Assembly (NCBI RefSeq): GCF_900582195.1
Contig: NZ_UTHA01000068.1
Span: 106,277 to 170,276 of the forward strand
Source: Pseudomonas viridiflava
GTDB taxonomy: Bacteria > Pseudomonadota > Gammaproteobacteria > Pseudomonadales > Pseudomonadaceae
Direction of reading: 5' to 3'
Length of the DNA: 64,000 nucleotides
The notes under the pieces are model-generated. The model made no database searches, was not told the origin of the DNA, and saw only the letters and a program-made list of their open reading frames with translations. This document shows, in pieces, positions 27,517-37,916 of this stretch (position 1 is its first letter; each line of letters starts with the position of its first letter). The translations under genes were made by a program, and so were the position numbers.

Positions 27517-28814
27517 GGCGCAGTCCTCTCATAGTGAATGGCACCTTTGCGTGGAGTGACCCCGGTACGGCTGATGCGGATCAGCCCGCGTGGTCGCCAG
27601 ATCATCATCAACACCATCAGGATGCCGAACAGCAGCACGCGATATTCGGCGAAGCCGCGCAACAGTTCCGGGGCGACGGTGAGTACGAATGCCGCAATCA
27701 CCACGCCGATGGTCGAGCCCATGCCGCCGAGCACGACGATGGCAAGAATCAGTGCCGATTCGAAGAAGGTGAACGAGGTCGGGTTGACGAAGCCTTGATA
27801 GGTGGCGAAAAACACCCCGGCCAGACCCGCGGTCGATGCACCGATGGTGAACGCCGAGAGCTTGACCAGCACGTGGTTAAGGCCCATCGAGCGGCAGGCG
27901 ATTTCATCTTCCCGCAAGGCTTCCCAGGCGCGACCGACCGGCATTTTCACCAGCCGATGCTTGATGTACAGCACAGCCAACACAACGAGGAACAACACCG
28001 CATAGATGAAGTAATACTTCACGTCCGGGTTGTAGGCGATGCCGAAGAACTCGTGAAACGGCACCCCGCCATCCTTCGCCCGTTTGCCGAACTCCAGACC
28101 GAAGAACGTTGGCAGAGGCGCCGGCATGCCGTTCGGGCCGCCAGTCAGCGACAACCAGTTGTTGAGGACAAGGCGAATGATTTCACCAAAGCCGAGGGTC
28201 ACGATGGCCAGATAGTCGCCGTGCAGACGCAGCACCGGGAACCCGAGGATGCAGCCGGCCAGCCCGGCCGTGATCGCTGCCAGCGGCAACACCGTCCAGA
28301 AACCCAGACCGAGATACTGATAACCGAGCGCCAGACCGTAGGCACCGATGGCGTAGAACGCCACGTAACCGAGGTCGAGCAGACCGGCCAGACCGACCAC
28401 GATGTTCAGCCCCAGCCCCAGCAGCACGTAGATCAACCCGAGGATGACCACGCCGAGCAAATAGGAGTTGGAGACAAACGGCACGATGACGGCCAGCACA
28501 ATCAGCAGCGGAATGATCCAGCGCAGCGAGGATTTGTGATCGGCAGGCAACACATGCACACCGGAGCCCGTGCTCTCGAATCCGTCGAGAATTTTCAGGC
28601 CCTTGGGCGTTTGCAGGAACAGGCTGAGGGCGAAGCGACCGACCATGACAATGCCGATGATCCAGGCCACGCGGGTCGGTTCGAGGTTGAAGCTGTAACC
28701 CTCGAGTACGACGCCGACAATCGGCCCGAATACGATCAGGGCAATCAGGCCGGCCAGAATCGCCTCAACCAGGCTTTTTTTGATATCGATGGATTTTTGA
28801 GTGGTTGAAGACAT
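27513..28814 (-). CDS. livM: Branched-chain amino-acid ABC permease LivM
   Basis: A 433-residue inner-membrane permease. A long N-terminal region (about 1-95) with two hydrophobic segments precedes the core BPD-type permease (about 100-410) with motifs LGLNIVVGLAGLLDLGYVAFYAIGAY (about 140-165) and GRAWEALREDEIACRSMGLN (about 312-331), the EAA-like coupling loop. It forms the membrane channel with LivH. Also called braE. Confidence 0.95.
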   Translation of the reverse strand: MSSTTQKSIDIKKSLVEAILAGLIALIVFGPIVGVVLEGYSFNLEPTRVAWIIGIVMVGRFALSLFLQTPKGLKILDGFESTGSGVHVLPADHKSSLRWIIPLLIVLAVIVPFVSNSYLLGVVILGLIYVLLGLGLNIVVGLAGLLDLGYVAFYAIGAYGLALGYQYLGLGFWTVLPLAAITAGLAGCILGFPVLRLHGDYLAIVTLGFGEIIRLVLNNWLSLTGGPNGMPAPLPTFFGLEFGKRAKDGGVPFHEFFGIAYNPDVKYYFIYAVLFLVVLAVLYIKHRLVKMPVGRAWEALREDEIACRSMGLNHVLVKLSAFTIGASTAGLAGVFFATYQGFVNPTSFTFFESALILAIVVLGGMGSTIGVVIAAFVLTVAPELLRGFAEYRVLLFGILMVLMMIWRPRGLIRISRTGVTPRKGAIHYERTAP

Positions 28815-28817
28815 CGC

Positions 28818-29732
<915 letters not shown>

Positions 29733-29847
29733 AACGCAATCTCACGCAGTGAGAACCTGCACACCCGGGGTGTGCGGTTCTTCTAGGAAAAATACAGATT
29801 TACGTCGGAGCAATGTCAGAGCGCGTCCAGAAAAACCCACCGGCCCT

Positions 29848-29939
29848 TGTGGGAGCGAGCTTGCTCGCGAAAGCGGTGTATCAGCTACCGTTTATGGCGA
29901 CTGACACCCCGTATTCGCGAGCAAGCTCGCTCCCACAGG
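29848..29939. repeat. REP pair between braC and livH
   Basis: Units TGTGGGAGCGAGCTTGCTCG at 29849 and TTCGCGAGCAAGCTCGCTCC at about 29913. It sits between the highly expressed binding-protein gene and the permease genes, a position where REP hairpins often create unequal mRNA levels. Confidence 0.93.
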
Positions 29940-29969
29940 GGATCGTGGGTTAACCGATCGCGTCAGCCC

Positions 29970-31103
29970 TTACTTCTGTTTTTCCAGCTGGTGATATTTG
30001 CCGTCCTTGTCCCACTGGTAAACCACGTAGTCGGAGACTTTCAGGTCGCCCTTGGAGTCCCAGGTTTTTTCGCCCATCACGGTTTTCACCGGATTTTTCT
30101 TCAGCCAGGCCGCAGCCTCTTCACCCTTGTTGGACTTGGCACCGTTGAACGCGGCAGCCAGGGTCTGCACCGAAGCGTAGGCGTACAGGGTGTAGCCCTC
30201 AGGCTCGGTCCCGGCCTTGCGGAAAGCGTCCACTACGGTCTTGCTCTCAGGCAACAGACGCGGGTCGGCGCCAAAGGTCATCAGCACGCCATCGGTGAAT
30301 TGCGGACCACCGGCGGTGGTCACCAGTTCGTCTGTCACGATGCCATCATCGGACATGAACTTGACGTCTTTCAGGCCTTGTTCACGCAGCTGGCGGACCA
30401 GCGGGCCGGCCTCCGGGTGCAGACCGCCGAAGTAGACGACGTCGGCGCCAGCGCCACGGATCTTGGTGACGATGGTGCTGAAGTCTTTTTCGCCACGGGT
30501 CAGGCCTTCGTACAACACAGGCGTCACGCCGCGCTTGACCAGTTGTGCCTTGGTGGCATCCGCCAGGCCTTGGCCGTAGGTGTCCTTGTCGTGCAGCACG
30601 ACGACTTTCTTGCCCTTGAGCACGTCGACGATGTAGTCGCCGGCCACAATGCCTTGCTGGTCGTCACGCCCGCACATACGGAACATGGCGCTGAGCCCAC
30701 GCTCGGTGACCTGTGGGTTGGTCGAACCCGGGGTGATCGCGATGATCCCGGCTTCGTCGTAGATTTCCGACGCTGGAATGGTCGAAGAGGAGCAGAAGTG
30801 ACCGACCACGCCGGCGACTTTCTGGTTGGTGAGGTCCTTGGCGACCGTCACGGCCTGCTTCGGCTCGCAGGCGTCATCGCCCTTGACCAGTACGATTTTC
30901 TCCCCGTTGACGCCACCCGCCGCGTTGACTGCGTCAGCCGCTGCCTGTGCACCCTTCATGTACTGCTCGCCAAATGCTGCGTTGGCGCCAGTCATTGGAC
31001 CCGCTACACCGATTTTCACATCAGCTTGAGCAAACGCAGAAACACCCAACGCAGTAGCCACTGCGAGGGCCAGAAAGCCTTTCTTGTAAAACGTCTGGGA
31101 CAT
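29970..31103 (-). CDS. braC: Branched-chain amino-acid periplasmic binding protein
   Basis: A 377-residue type I periplasmic binding protein for Leu/Ile/Val (LivJ/BraC type). ATG at 31103 with GGAG 9 bases upstream gives a signal peptide (YKKGFLALAVATALGVSAFAQA). The mature start DVKIGVAGPMTGANAAFGEQYMKGAQ and the ligand-site FCSSSTIPASEIYDEAGIIAITPGSTNP (about 108-135) are typical. Transcribed from a sigma-54 promoter at 31163-31180, followed by livHMGF on the same strand. Confidence 0.95.
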   Translation of the reverse strand: MSQTFYKKGFLALAVATALGVSAFAQADVKIGVAGPMTGANAAFGEQYMKGAQAAADAVNAAGGVNGEKIVLVKGDDACEPKQAVTVAKDLTNQKVAGVVGHFCSSSTIPASEIYDEAGIIAITPGSTNPQVTERGLSAMFRMCGRDDQQGIVAGDYIVDVLKGKKVVVLHDKDTYGQGLADATKAQLVKRGVTPVLYEGLTRGEKDFSTIVTKIRGAGADVVYFGGLHPEAGPLVRQLREQGLKDVKFMSDDGIVTDELVTTAGGPQFTDGVLMTFGADPRLLPESKTVVDAFRKAGTEPEGYTLYAYASVQTLAAAFNGAKSNKGEEAAAWLKKNPVKTVMGEKTWDSKGDLKVSDYVVYQWDKDGKYHQLEKQK

Positions 31104-31471
31104 GAGGTGGTGCTCCAAGGTTTTTTTTAGTTGGCACTGCGACTTCACTTCACTGAATGCTCAGAGCAAGGGCCGTGCCATCGGTTTTTTATTCTTCAAA
31201 AAGTCGCTGCTTTCTTGTTATTTCGACTGTTTCGGTCCCATTTTCATTGGGCGTGCAACCGTCTAAACCGCGGAAGGTGAAACCATTTATTTTTTCAGGC
31301 GCAACCCGCACGCGCCATCATTGCAACCGCGGCGCCAAACGACGTGCAACCAGCCTGTAACAGCCCGCGTCACCGAACTGCACACTGCTGGTGCGGGACT
31401 GCTACAACCCGCACCATTACAGGCTAGTCGCTGCATCGAAAAGCGCCGCGTCCGGCAACATATTTCAACAC
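31104..31471. other. Intergenic region upstream of braC
   Basis: 368 bases. It holds the sigma-54 promoter, an AT-rich stretch at 31185-31310 suitable for bending or activator binding, and an inverted repeat GGTGCGGG / CCCGCACC at 31390-31415 enclosed by CCTGTAA (31354-31360) and TTACAGG (31417-31423). No T-tract follows the stem on the minus strand, so it is not a clear terminator for amaA. Confidence 0.5.
31163..31180 (-). promoter_or_regulatory. Sigma-54 promoter of braC
   Basis: On the minus strand TGGCACGGCCCTTGCTCT matches the full sigma-54 consensus TGGCACG-N4-TTGCW, with GG and GC exactly 10 bases apart. It is about 60 bases from the braC start codon. Nitrogen-limitation control through an enhancer-binding protein is the expected consequence. 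Confidence 0.85.
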
Positions 31472-32755
31472 TCAAATGACAATGCGCAGGCACTGGCCCG
31501 CGTGATACAGCGAGAACCCGGCCTCGTACAGGCAACTGCGCAAGCCCACGCCGGCCAGGGGCTGCATCGGTGCGAAGGGAATTGGCAGGGCTTGCGGATT
31601 GCCGTGACACAAATAGTCGGCGAAGGCTTTGCCGACCACGGTGCCCGTCGTGACGCCCCGGCCGTTGTAACCGGTGACGGCCACCAGTCCCGGCGCCGGC
31701 TCGAACAAACGCATGAGGTGATCGGGCGTAAACGCGATGCGCCCGGTCCAGGTGCATTCCCACTCAACGGGTTGCAGATTGGGGAAGTAATGCTGCTGCA
31801 CGCGGTCGGCCCAGGCCTTGAGAAACCACGTCGGTTTCTGATTGCCGTTGCCCAGGCTACCGAGCAACAAGCGCCCTTCTTTGTCACGGCGGATGCTGCT
31901 CAGCACCTGCCGCGTGTCCCACGAGCCCTGCCCGCCCGGGAGAATTTCCTGTGCGGCGTCTTCGGTCAACGGCACCGAGGCGACCTGATAGTAGTAACCG
32001 GGGAAAAAGTTTCGCTTGAGCTCGGTCCAGTCGCCTTCGGTGTAGGCGTTGGAGGCGATCACCACTTGTTCGGCCAGCACCGAACCGTGCTCGGTCTGCA
32101 CCGACCAGTTCGTGCCCTGACGTTCAAGGCGAGTGACCGGCGAATGATCGAACAGTTGCCCGCCGAGACCGCGCACCGCATTGGCCAGCCCGGTGACATA
32201 AGCCATCGGATTGAGCGTACCGGCGCGGCGATCGAGCAACGCGGCGGCGATCTTTTGCGTACCGGTGGCCTGTTCACACGCCTTGCCGGTGAGCAATTCG
32301 ACCGGCGCACCTCGGCGTTTCCATTGCTGTTCACGACTGCGCAGATCCGCTTCACCTTTGGCGTTGTGCGCCATGTGCAGCGTGCCTTCGCGGCGCAGCT
32401 GGCAATCGATGTCGTATTTATCCACAAGGCTGAAGACCAGCGCCGGCGCAGCCCCGAGCATACGGTTGAGCTGACTGCCGACCACTTCGCCGAAACCGGC
32501 TTCGATCTCGTCCGGCGGGATCCACATGCCGGCGTTGACCAAACCGACGTTGCGTCCGGAACCGCCGTGACCGGCGCGATGCGCTTCCAGCACGCAGACG
32601 CTTTTGCCTTTTTCCAATAGATGCAACGCCGCCGACAACCCGGTAAAACCGGCGCCGATCACGCAGACATCGACGTTGACTTCGCCCTTGAGCGCGGTGT
32701 TATCCGGCCTTTGCGGCGTGAGTTTTTCCCACAGACATTCTTCGCGTAACGGCAT
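31472..32755 (-). CDS. amaA: FAD-dependent oxidoreductase, probable L-pipecolate oxidase AmaA
   Basis: A 427-residue DAO-family flavoenzyme. The FAD-binding GxGxxG is VDVCVIGAGFTGLSAALHLLEKG (about 28-50), followed by GGSGRNVGLVNAGMW (about 63-77); the C-terminal GYNGRGVTTGTVVGKAFADYL closes the FAD site. ATG at 32755 with GGAG 7 bases upstream. Assignment as AmaA rests on context: it is followed upstream by an AmaB-type aldehyde dehydrogenase and a divergent LysR regulator, as in the P. putida D-lysine / L-pipecolate catabolism locus. A gamma-glutamylputrescine-oxidase-like role cannot be excluded from sequence alone. Confidence 0.78.
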   Translation of the reverse strand: MPLREECLWEKLTPQRPDNTALKGEVNVDVCVIGAGFTGLSAALHLLEKGKSVCVLEAHRAGHGGSGRNVGLVNAGMWIPPDEIEAGFGEVVGSQLNRMLGAAPALVFSLVDKYDIDCQLRREGTLHMAHNAKGEADLRSREQQWKRRGAPVELLTGKACEQATGTQKIAAALLDRRAGTLNPMAYVTGLANAVRGLGGQLFDHSPVTRLERQGTNWSVQTEHGSVLAEQVVIASNAYTEGDWTELKRNFFPGYYYQVASVPLTEDAAQEILPGGQGSWDTRQVLSSIRRDKEGRLLLGSLGNGNQKPTWFLKAWADRVQQHYFPNLQPVEWECTWTGRIAFTPDHLMRLFEPAPGLVAVTGYNGRGVTTGTVVGKAFADYLCHGNPQALPIPFAPMQPLAGVGLRSCLYEAGFSLYHAGQCLRIVI

Positions 32756-32793
32756 TGCCAGACTCCAACAGAAACCTAACAAACACTGCAAAA

Positions 32794-32904
32794 TGATCGT
32801 TCCCACGCTCTGCGTGGGAATGCAGTCAAGGACGCTCTGCGTCCCAAAAGCGAACGCGGAGCGTCCGGTGAGGCATTCCCACGCAGAGCGTGGGAACGAT
32901 CGAT
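32794..32904. repeat. Long imperfect palindrome (TTCCCACGCTCTGCGTGGGA family)
   Basis: ATGATCGTTCCCACGCTCTG at about 32794-32813 pairs with CAGAGCGTGGGAACGATCGA ending at 32904; the middle holds further smaller palindromes (GACGCTCTGCGTC, GCGGAGCGTCC). This is a repeat family distinct from the REP pairs. It lies between amaB and amaA and would form a strong mRNA hairpin. Confidence 0.85.
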
Positions 32905-32922
32905 CAAGGGGGTCTCCAACTG

Positions 32923-34413
32923 TCAGTCGAAGGTGATGCCCTGCGCCAGCGGCAACTCCAGCGAGTAGTTCACGGTGTTGGTCTGCCGGCGCATATAGGC
33001 GCGCCACGCGTCCGAGCCGGACTCACGACCACCACCGGTCTCTTTCTCGCCACCAAACGCACCGCCAATTTCGGCACCGCTCGGGCCGATGTTGACGTTG
33101 GCGATGCCGCAGTCGCTGCCGACCGCCGACATGAACTGCTCGGCTTCGCGCACGTCCGTGGTGAAGATGCACGACGACAGACCTTGCGGCACCGCGTTGT
33201 TCAGGCGCAGCGCTTCCTGGAAATCGCTGTAGCCGACCACGTACAGAATCGGTGCGAAGGTCTCACTGCAAACCACATCACTTTGCTCGGGCATTTCAAC
33301 GATCGCCGGCGAAACGTAATAGGCATTGGGGAATTGGTCTTCGAGCTGACGCTTGCCGCCGAACACCCGACCACCCTCGCTCAACGCCTGCTCCAGTGCG
33401 TCCTGCATGTTTTCGAAGCTGTGTTTGTCGATCAATGGCCCGACCAGATTGCCCTCCAGTGGATTACCGATGCGCACTTTCGAGTACGCAGCTTTGAGGC
33501 GAGTAACGATTTCTTCCTTCACCGACTCATGGGCAATCAGTCGACGCAGGGTGGTGCAACGCTGCCCGGCAGTACCGACGGCGCTGAACAGAATCGCCCG
33601 TACCGCCATGTCGAGATCGGCGCTCGGGCCGAGGATCATCGCGTTGTTACCGCCCAGTTCCAGAATGCTGCGAGCAAACCGTGCGGCGACTTTCGGCGCC
33701 ACTTCGCGACCCATGCGCGTGCTACCGGTGGCGCTGATAAGTGCGACACGCGGATCATCGACCAGCGCTTCGCCAGCGTCGCGACCACCAATAACCACCT
33801 GGCAAATATTCGCTGGGGCGTCGGTGAAATTCTTCACAACACGATCAAACAGCGCCTGACAGGCCAGTGCGGTCAGCGGGGTTTTCTCCGACGGTTTCCA
33901 CACCACAGGGTTACCGCAGACCAGCGCCAGCGTGGTGTTCCACGCCCACACCGCGACCGGGAAGTTGAACGCGCTGATCACCCCGACCACGCCCAGCGGA
34001 TGCCAGGTTTCACGCATATGGTGACCAGGACGCTCGGAGGCGATGGTCAAACCGTACAGTTGGCGAGACAGACCGACGGCGAAATCGCAGATGTCGATCA
34101 TCTCCTGCACTTCACCCAGACCTTCCTGAGTAATCTTGCCGGCTTCCCAGGAAACCAGTTCACCGAGATCAGCTTTGTATTCACGCAGCACTTCGCCAAA
34201 TTGACGCACCAATTCGCCGCGACGCGGGGCCGGCACCTTGCGCCATTGCTCGAACGCATGATCTGCGCGACTGATGTGCTGCTCGACTTCGGCCGGGCCT
34301 TCCCAGTTGACGGCGGCAATGCGGCTGCCGTCGATCGGCGAATGCACCGGCACTTTGCCGTTCTGATACAGGGCCGGGTTCACACCAAGACGATCAAGCA
34401 ATGCGGCAACCAT
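32923..34413 (-). CDS. amaB: Aldehyde dehydrogenase AmaB (L-aminoadipate-semialdehyde dehydrogenase, ALDH7-like)
   Basis: A 496-residue NAD(P)+-dependent aldehyde dehydrogenase of the antiquitin (ALDH7) type. Motifs: SAFNFPVAVWAWN (about 149-161, cofactor-site Asn), KPSEKTPL (about 174-181), GSTRMGR (about 231-237), ELGGNNA with catalytic Glu (about 254-260) and GTAGQRCTTLRR with catalytic Cys (about 284-295). ALDH7 enzymes oxidise alpha-aminoadipate semialdehyde, the product formed after L-pipecolate oxidation. GAGGAG precedes the ATG. Divergent from a LysR gene. Confidence 0.88.
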   Translation of the reverse strand: MVAALLDRLGVNPALYQNGKVPVHSPIDGSRIAAVNWEGPAEVEQHISRADHAFEQWRKVPAPRRGELVRQFGEVLREYKADLGELVSWEAGKITQEGLGEVQEMIDICDFAVGLSRQLYGLTIASERPGHHMRETWHPLGVVGVISAFNFPVAVWAWNTTLALVCGNPVVWKPSEKTPLTALACQALFDRVVKNFTDAPANICQVVIGGRDAGEALVDDPRVALISATGSTRMGREVAPKVAARFARSILELGGNNAMILGPSADLDMAVRAILFSAVGTAGQRCTTLRRLIAHESVKEEIVTRLKAAYSKVRIGNPLEGNLVGPLIDKHSFENMQDALEQALSEGGRVFGGKRQLEDQFPNAYYVSPAIVEMPEQSDVVCSETFAPILYVVGYSDFQEALRLNNAVPQGLSSCIFTTDVREAEQFMSAVGSDCGIANVNIGPSGAEIGGAFGGEKETGGGRESGSDAWRAYMRRQTNTVNYSLELPLAQGITFD

Positions 34414-34577
34414 GGGTCACTCCTCAAGCAAAAAACTGAATGTGTGCGGCCACCGTTTCGCGACCGGGCAGGCCTTTAGTTGTAGCGTCACAATGGCGAG
34501 GCAACAAACGACCTTTACGCGAGATATCATTCCGTTTATTCATGCTGGGCATAGAAAGACAAGAAAAGGATCAGCCA

Positions 34578-35486
34578 ATGCTGAACAAACGCCACTTGCC
34601 GTCGATCACCGCATTGCAGTGTTTCGAGGCCGTGACCCGTCACCTGAGTTTCACCCGCGCTGCCGAGGAACTTAACCTGACCCAGAGCGCGGTGAGCAAG
34701 CAGGTCGCGCAGCTTGAAGAGCTGTTGCAGCACTTGTTGTTCCGTCGCGTGCGTCGGCGTTTGCAGATGACCCCGGCCGGGGATTTGTACTTGGTCGAAG
34801 TACGAAAAATTCTCTCGCAAGTGGAGATGTCGACGCATTACCTGCGTTCCTACGGCGGCGAGACCGAAGTCCTGCGCGTATCTACGCCATCGACCTTCGG
34901 TGCGCGCTGGCTGGTGCCGCGCCTGAAAGGCTGGCGGCTACGTCATCCGTCGATTCATCTGGACCTGTGCAACGAGCAGGAAGCGGATGACCTGCTGCAA
35001 GGGCGCAGCGACTTGGCCTTCTATTTCGGCCAGGGTTCACGGCCAGGGACTGAATGCCTGAAACTGTTCGGCGAAGAACTGGTGCCGGTGTGCGCGCCGG
35101 GCAGCCTGCCGGACAAACCGTTTACTGACCCGACGCAATTGACCGATCTGGTGCTGCTGCAAAATGCTTCGCGCCCGCAAGCGTGGCACGACTGGTTCGA
35201 CAGTCAGGGTTACCAGACCGAGCACAGCTACCACGGGCCGCGCTTCGAAACCTTTTATATGTGCATTCGCGCCGCGCAGGTTGGCTGCGGTGTGGCGCTG
35301 CTGCCGAGGTTTCTGGTGGAGGAGGAGTTGGCCGACGGCAAACTGATCATTCCCTGGCAGCATGCAATGCCCAGCACTGATGCCTATTACCTGGCGTACC
35401 CGGAGCATGCGGCGGAAGTGCCCAAAGTGCGGGACTTCGTCAAATGGATGCTGGAGCAAATCGATAGCCCGGCTGAGCTGCCTTGA
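34578..35486 (+). CDS. LysR-family regulator divergent from amaB
   Basis: A 302-residue LysR regulator of the GcvA-like group: N-terminal HTH with LPSITALQCFEAVTRHLSFTRAAEELNLTQSAVSKQVAQLE (residues 7-47), then a substrate-binding domain starting near residue 92 (VLRVSTPSTFGARWLVPRL). AAAAGGA 7 bases before ATG 34578 decides the start. P. putida has a LysR gene in the same place next to amaAB, where it is thought to control the pathway; control of amaB here is inferred. Confidence 0.88.
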   Translation: MLNKRHLPSITALQCFEAVTRHLSFTRAAEELNLTQSAVSKQVAQLEELLQHLLFRRVRRRLQMTPAGDLYLVEVRKILSQVEMSTHYLRSYGGETEVLRVSTPSTFGARWLVPRLKGWRLRHPSIHLDLCNEQEADDLLQGRSDLAFYFGQGSRPGTECLKLFGEELVPVCAPGSLPDKPFTDPTQLTDLVLLQNASRPQAWHDWFDSQGYQTEHSYHGPRFETFYMCIRAAQVGCGVALLPRFLVEEELADGKLIIPWQHAMPSTDAYYLAYPEHAAEVPKVRDFVKWMLEQIDSPAELP

Positions 35487-35489
35487 CCC

Positions 35490-35581
35490 CTGTGGGAGCG
35501 AGCTTGCTCGCGAAGAGGCCGACACATTCAATATCAATGTCGGCTGAAATGACGCCTTCGCGAGCAAGCTCGCTCCCACAA
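35490..35581. repeat. REP pair
   Basis: Units TGTGGGAGCGAGCTTGCTCG at 35491 and TTCGCGAGCAAGCTCGCTCC at about 35557, downstream of the LysR gene. Confidence 0.95.
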
Positions 35582-35690
35582 TGGATCTGATGCGTTGTCA
35601 AAAAATGCTGGCAATCCCCACCGCTGATATGCGCCACTAGCGCCATTGTTTGAGACCGCGCACAGGCGCGGCGCACCTGGAGACCCCGTT

Positions 35691-36914
35691 ATGAGCGAGA
35701 GCGTGTTTGCCGATCGCATCGTGCAGAACCTGCTCGACACCGACTTCTACAAACTGACGATGATGCAGGCGGTGCTGCACAACTACCCCAACGTCGAAGT
35801 CGAATGGGAGTTCCGTTGCCGTAACAGCGAGGATCTGCGCCCGTATCTGGCCGAGATCCGTTTTCAGATCGAGCGTCTGGCCGAGCTGAGCCTGAGCGCC
35901 GATCAACTGAGTTTTCTTGAACGCATCAGCTTCCTCAAACCGGACTTCCTGCGCTTTCTCGGATTGTTCCGCTTCAACCTGCGCTATGTGCACACCGGTA
36001 TCGAAAACGGCGAGTTGTTCATCCGCCTGCGTGGGCCGTGGCTGCATGTGATTCTCTATGAAGTGCCGTTGCTGGCGATCGTCAGCGAAGTGCGCAACCG
36101 TTATCGCTACCGTGAAACCGCACTGGAACAGGCGCGCGAACAGCTCTATCGCAAGTTCGACTGGCTGACCGCCAACGCCTCGGCCGACGAATTGTCGCAA
36201 CTGCAGGTCGCCGATTTCGGCACCCGCCGGCGCTTTTCGTACGGCGTGCAGGCTGAAGTGGTGAATGTGCTCAAACACGACTTTCCCGGACGCTTCGTCG
36301 GCACCAGTAACGTGCACCTGTCGCGCGAACTCGATATGAAACCGCTGGGCACGATGGCCCACGAATGGATCATGGCCCATCAGCAACTCGGCCCGCGCCT
36401 GATCGACAGCCAGATCGCCGCGCTCGATTGTTGGGTCCGCGAATACCGTGGCCTGCTCGGAATCGCCCTCACCGACTGCATCACCACCGATGCTTTCCTC
36501 GGCGATTTCGACCTGTTCTTCGCCAAGCTTTTCGATGGCCTGCGCCACGACTCCGGCGATCCTGTGGTGTGGGGCGAAAAATGCATCGCCCACTATCACA
36601 GGCTGGGCATCGACCCGATGAGCAAGACTCTGGTGTTCTCCGACAGCCTGACGCTGCCCAAGTCGCTGGAGATCTTCCGCGCGCTGCACGGCAGGATCAA
36701 CGTCAGCTTCGGCATCGGCACCAACCTCACCTGTGACATTCCGGGTGTCGAACCGATGAGCATCGTGCTTAAAATGACCGCCTGCAACGGCCAACCGGTG
36801 GCGAAGATCTCCGACGAGCCAGGCAAGTCCCACTGCAAAGACCCCAATTTTGTTGCCTATTTGCGACACGTTTTCCAGGTTCCTGCCGATTCCAGTCTAT
36901 CTAGCAAGGAGTGA
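35691..36914 (+). CDS. pncB: Nicotinate phosphoribosyltransferase PncB
   Basis: A 407-residue cytoplasmic enzyme converting nicotinate and PRPP to nicotinate mononucleotide, using ATP, in NAD salvage. Typical segments are [21 protein letters not shown] (about 11-31), [13 protein letters not shown] (about 177-189) and [23 protein letters not shown] (about 204-226) with the phosphoribosylation His. ATG at 35691 gives the usual N-terminus. It is followed at 4 bases by nadE. Confidence 0.95.
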   Translation: MSESVFADRIVQNLLDTDFYKLTMMQAVLHNYPNVEVEWEFRCRNSEDLRPYLAEIRFQIERLAELSLSADQLSFLERISFLKPDFLRFLGLFRFNLRYVHTGIENGELFIRLRGPWLHVILYEVPLLAIVSEVRNRYRYRETALEQAREQLYRKFDWLTANASADELSQLQVADFGTRRRFSYGVQAEVVNVLKHDFPGRFVGTSNVHLSRELDMKPLGTMAHEWIMAHQQLGPRLIDSQIAALDCWVREYRGLLGIALTDCITTDAFLGDFDLFFAKLFDGLRHDSGDPVVWGEKCIAHYHRLGIDPMSKTLVFSDSLTLPKSLEIFRALHGRINVSFGIGTNLTCDIPGVEPMSIVLKMTACNGQPVAKISDEPGKSHCKDPNFVAYLRHVFQVPADSSLSSKE

Positions 36915-36918
36915 ATTC

Positions 36919-37746
36919 ATGCAAGCCGTACAGCGTGAGATTGCTGAACAGCTCAAGGTGCAACCGCCGTTCGCCGACTACCAGGCCCTGCAGGCCGAAG
37001 TCGCCCGGCGTATTACCTTCATTCAGGATTGTCTGGTCAATTCCGGGCTCAAGACGCTGGTGCTGGGCATCAGCGGTGGCGTCGACTCGCTGACCGCCGG
37101 CCTGCTGGCCCAGCGCGCGATGCGCGAACTGCGCGACCAGACCGGCGACAACAGCTACAAATTCATCGCCGTGCGCCTGCCGTACGAAACCCAGTTCGAT
37201 GAACACGATGCCCAGGCCTCGGTGGATTTCATCGCCCCGGACGAACGGCACACGGTCAACATCGGCCCGGCCGTGAAGTCGCTGGCCAGTGAAGTCGCGG
37301 CATTCGAAGGCAAACATGCCGTGTCGGTGGACTTCGTACTGGGCAACACCAAGGCGCGGATGCGCATGGTTGCCCAATACACCATCGCCGGCGCGGCGCA
37401 TGGTCTGGTGATCGGTACCGATCATGCGGCGGAAGCCGTCATGGGTTTCTTCACCAAGTTTGGTGACGGCGCCTGCGATCTGGCACCGCTCAGCGGTCTG
37501 GTAAAAAATCAGGTGCGCGCGATTGCACGCAGCTTCGGTGCGCCGGAGTCGCTGGTGGAGAAAGTGCCAACGGCGGACCTGGAAGACCTGTCGCCGGGCA
37601 AACCGGACGAAGCGTCCCACGGCGTGACCTATGCCGAGATCGATGCCTTCCTGCACGGCGAGCCGGTGCGTCAGGAAGCGTTCGATATCATCGTTGCGAC
37701 GTACAACAAGACTCATCACAAGCGTGTGATGCCGTTTGCGCCATAA
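36919..37746 (+). CDS. nadE: Ammonia-dependent NAD synthetase NadE
   Basis: A 275-residue ATP pyrophosphatase that amidates deamido-NAD with ammonia, the last step of NAD synthesis. P-loop-like [17 protein letters not shown] is near residues 51-67; [29 protein letters not shown] (about 172-200) and [17 protein letters not shown] (about 214-230) are diagnostic. There is no glutaminase domain, so it uses free NH3. AAGGAG is 7 bases before ATG 36919. It forms an operon with pncB and is followed by a strong terminator. Confidence 0.96.
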   Translation: MQAVQREIAEQLKVQPPFADYQALQAEVARRITFIQDCLVNSGLKTLVLGISGGVDSLTAGLLAQRAMRELRDQTGDNSYKFIAVRLPYETQFDEHDAQASVDFIAPDERHTVNIGPAVKSLASEVAAFEGKHAVSVDFVLGNTKARMRMVAQYTIAGAAHGLVIGTDHAAEAVMGFFTKFGDGACDLAPLSGLVKNQVRAIARSFGAPESLVEKVPTADLEDLSPGKPDEASHGVTYAEIDAFLHGEPVRQEAFDIIVATYNKTHHKRVMPFAP

Positions 37747-37760
37747 GCGCTGATGGAATG

Positions 37761-37799
37761 AAAGAGCCCGCTGAGGAGCGATCCTCAGCGGGCTTTTTT
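37761..37799 (+). terminator. Intrinsic terminator of pncB-nadE
   Basis: Stem AGCCCGCTGAGGA / TCCTCAGCGGGCT with GCGA loop followed by TTTTTT. A long stem and clear T-tract. Confidence 0.93.
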
Positions 37800-37826
37800 G
37801 GCCCAGACATCAGTTGATGCTGATGG

Positions 37827-37894
37827 CCCCTTCGCGAGCAAGCTCGCTCCCACATTGACTGCGCAAACCTGTGGGAGCGAGCTTGCTCGCGAAG
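37827..37894. repeat. REP pair
   Basis: Units TTCGCGAGCAAGCTCGCTCC at 37831 and TGTGGGAGCGAGCTTGCTCG at 37870, between convergent nadE and azurin. Confidence 0.95.
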
Positions 37895-37916
37895 AACGAT
37901 GACGCGGTTGACCGGC

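Noticed and set aside
27534..28808. 424-codon open frame on the plus strand opposite livM
   Set aside because: Antisense shadow of the LivM permease; composition (His, Gln, Asp-rich) is typical of a reverse-frame artefact.
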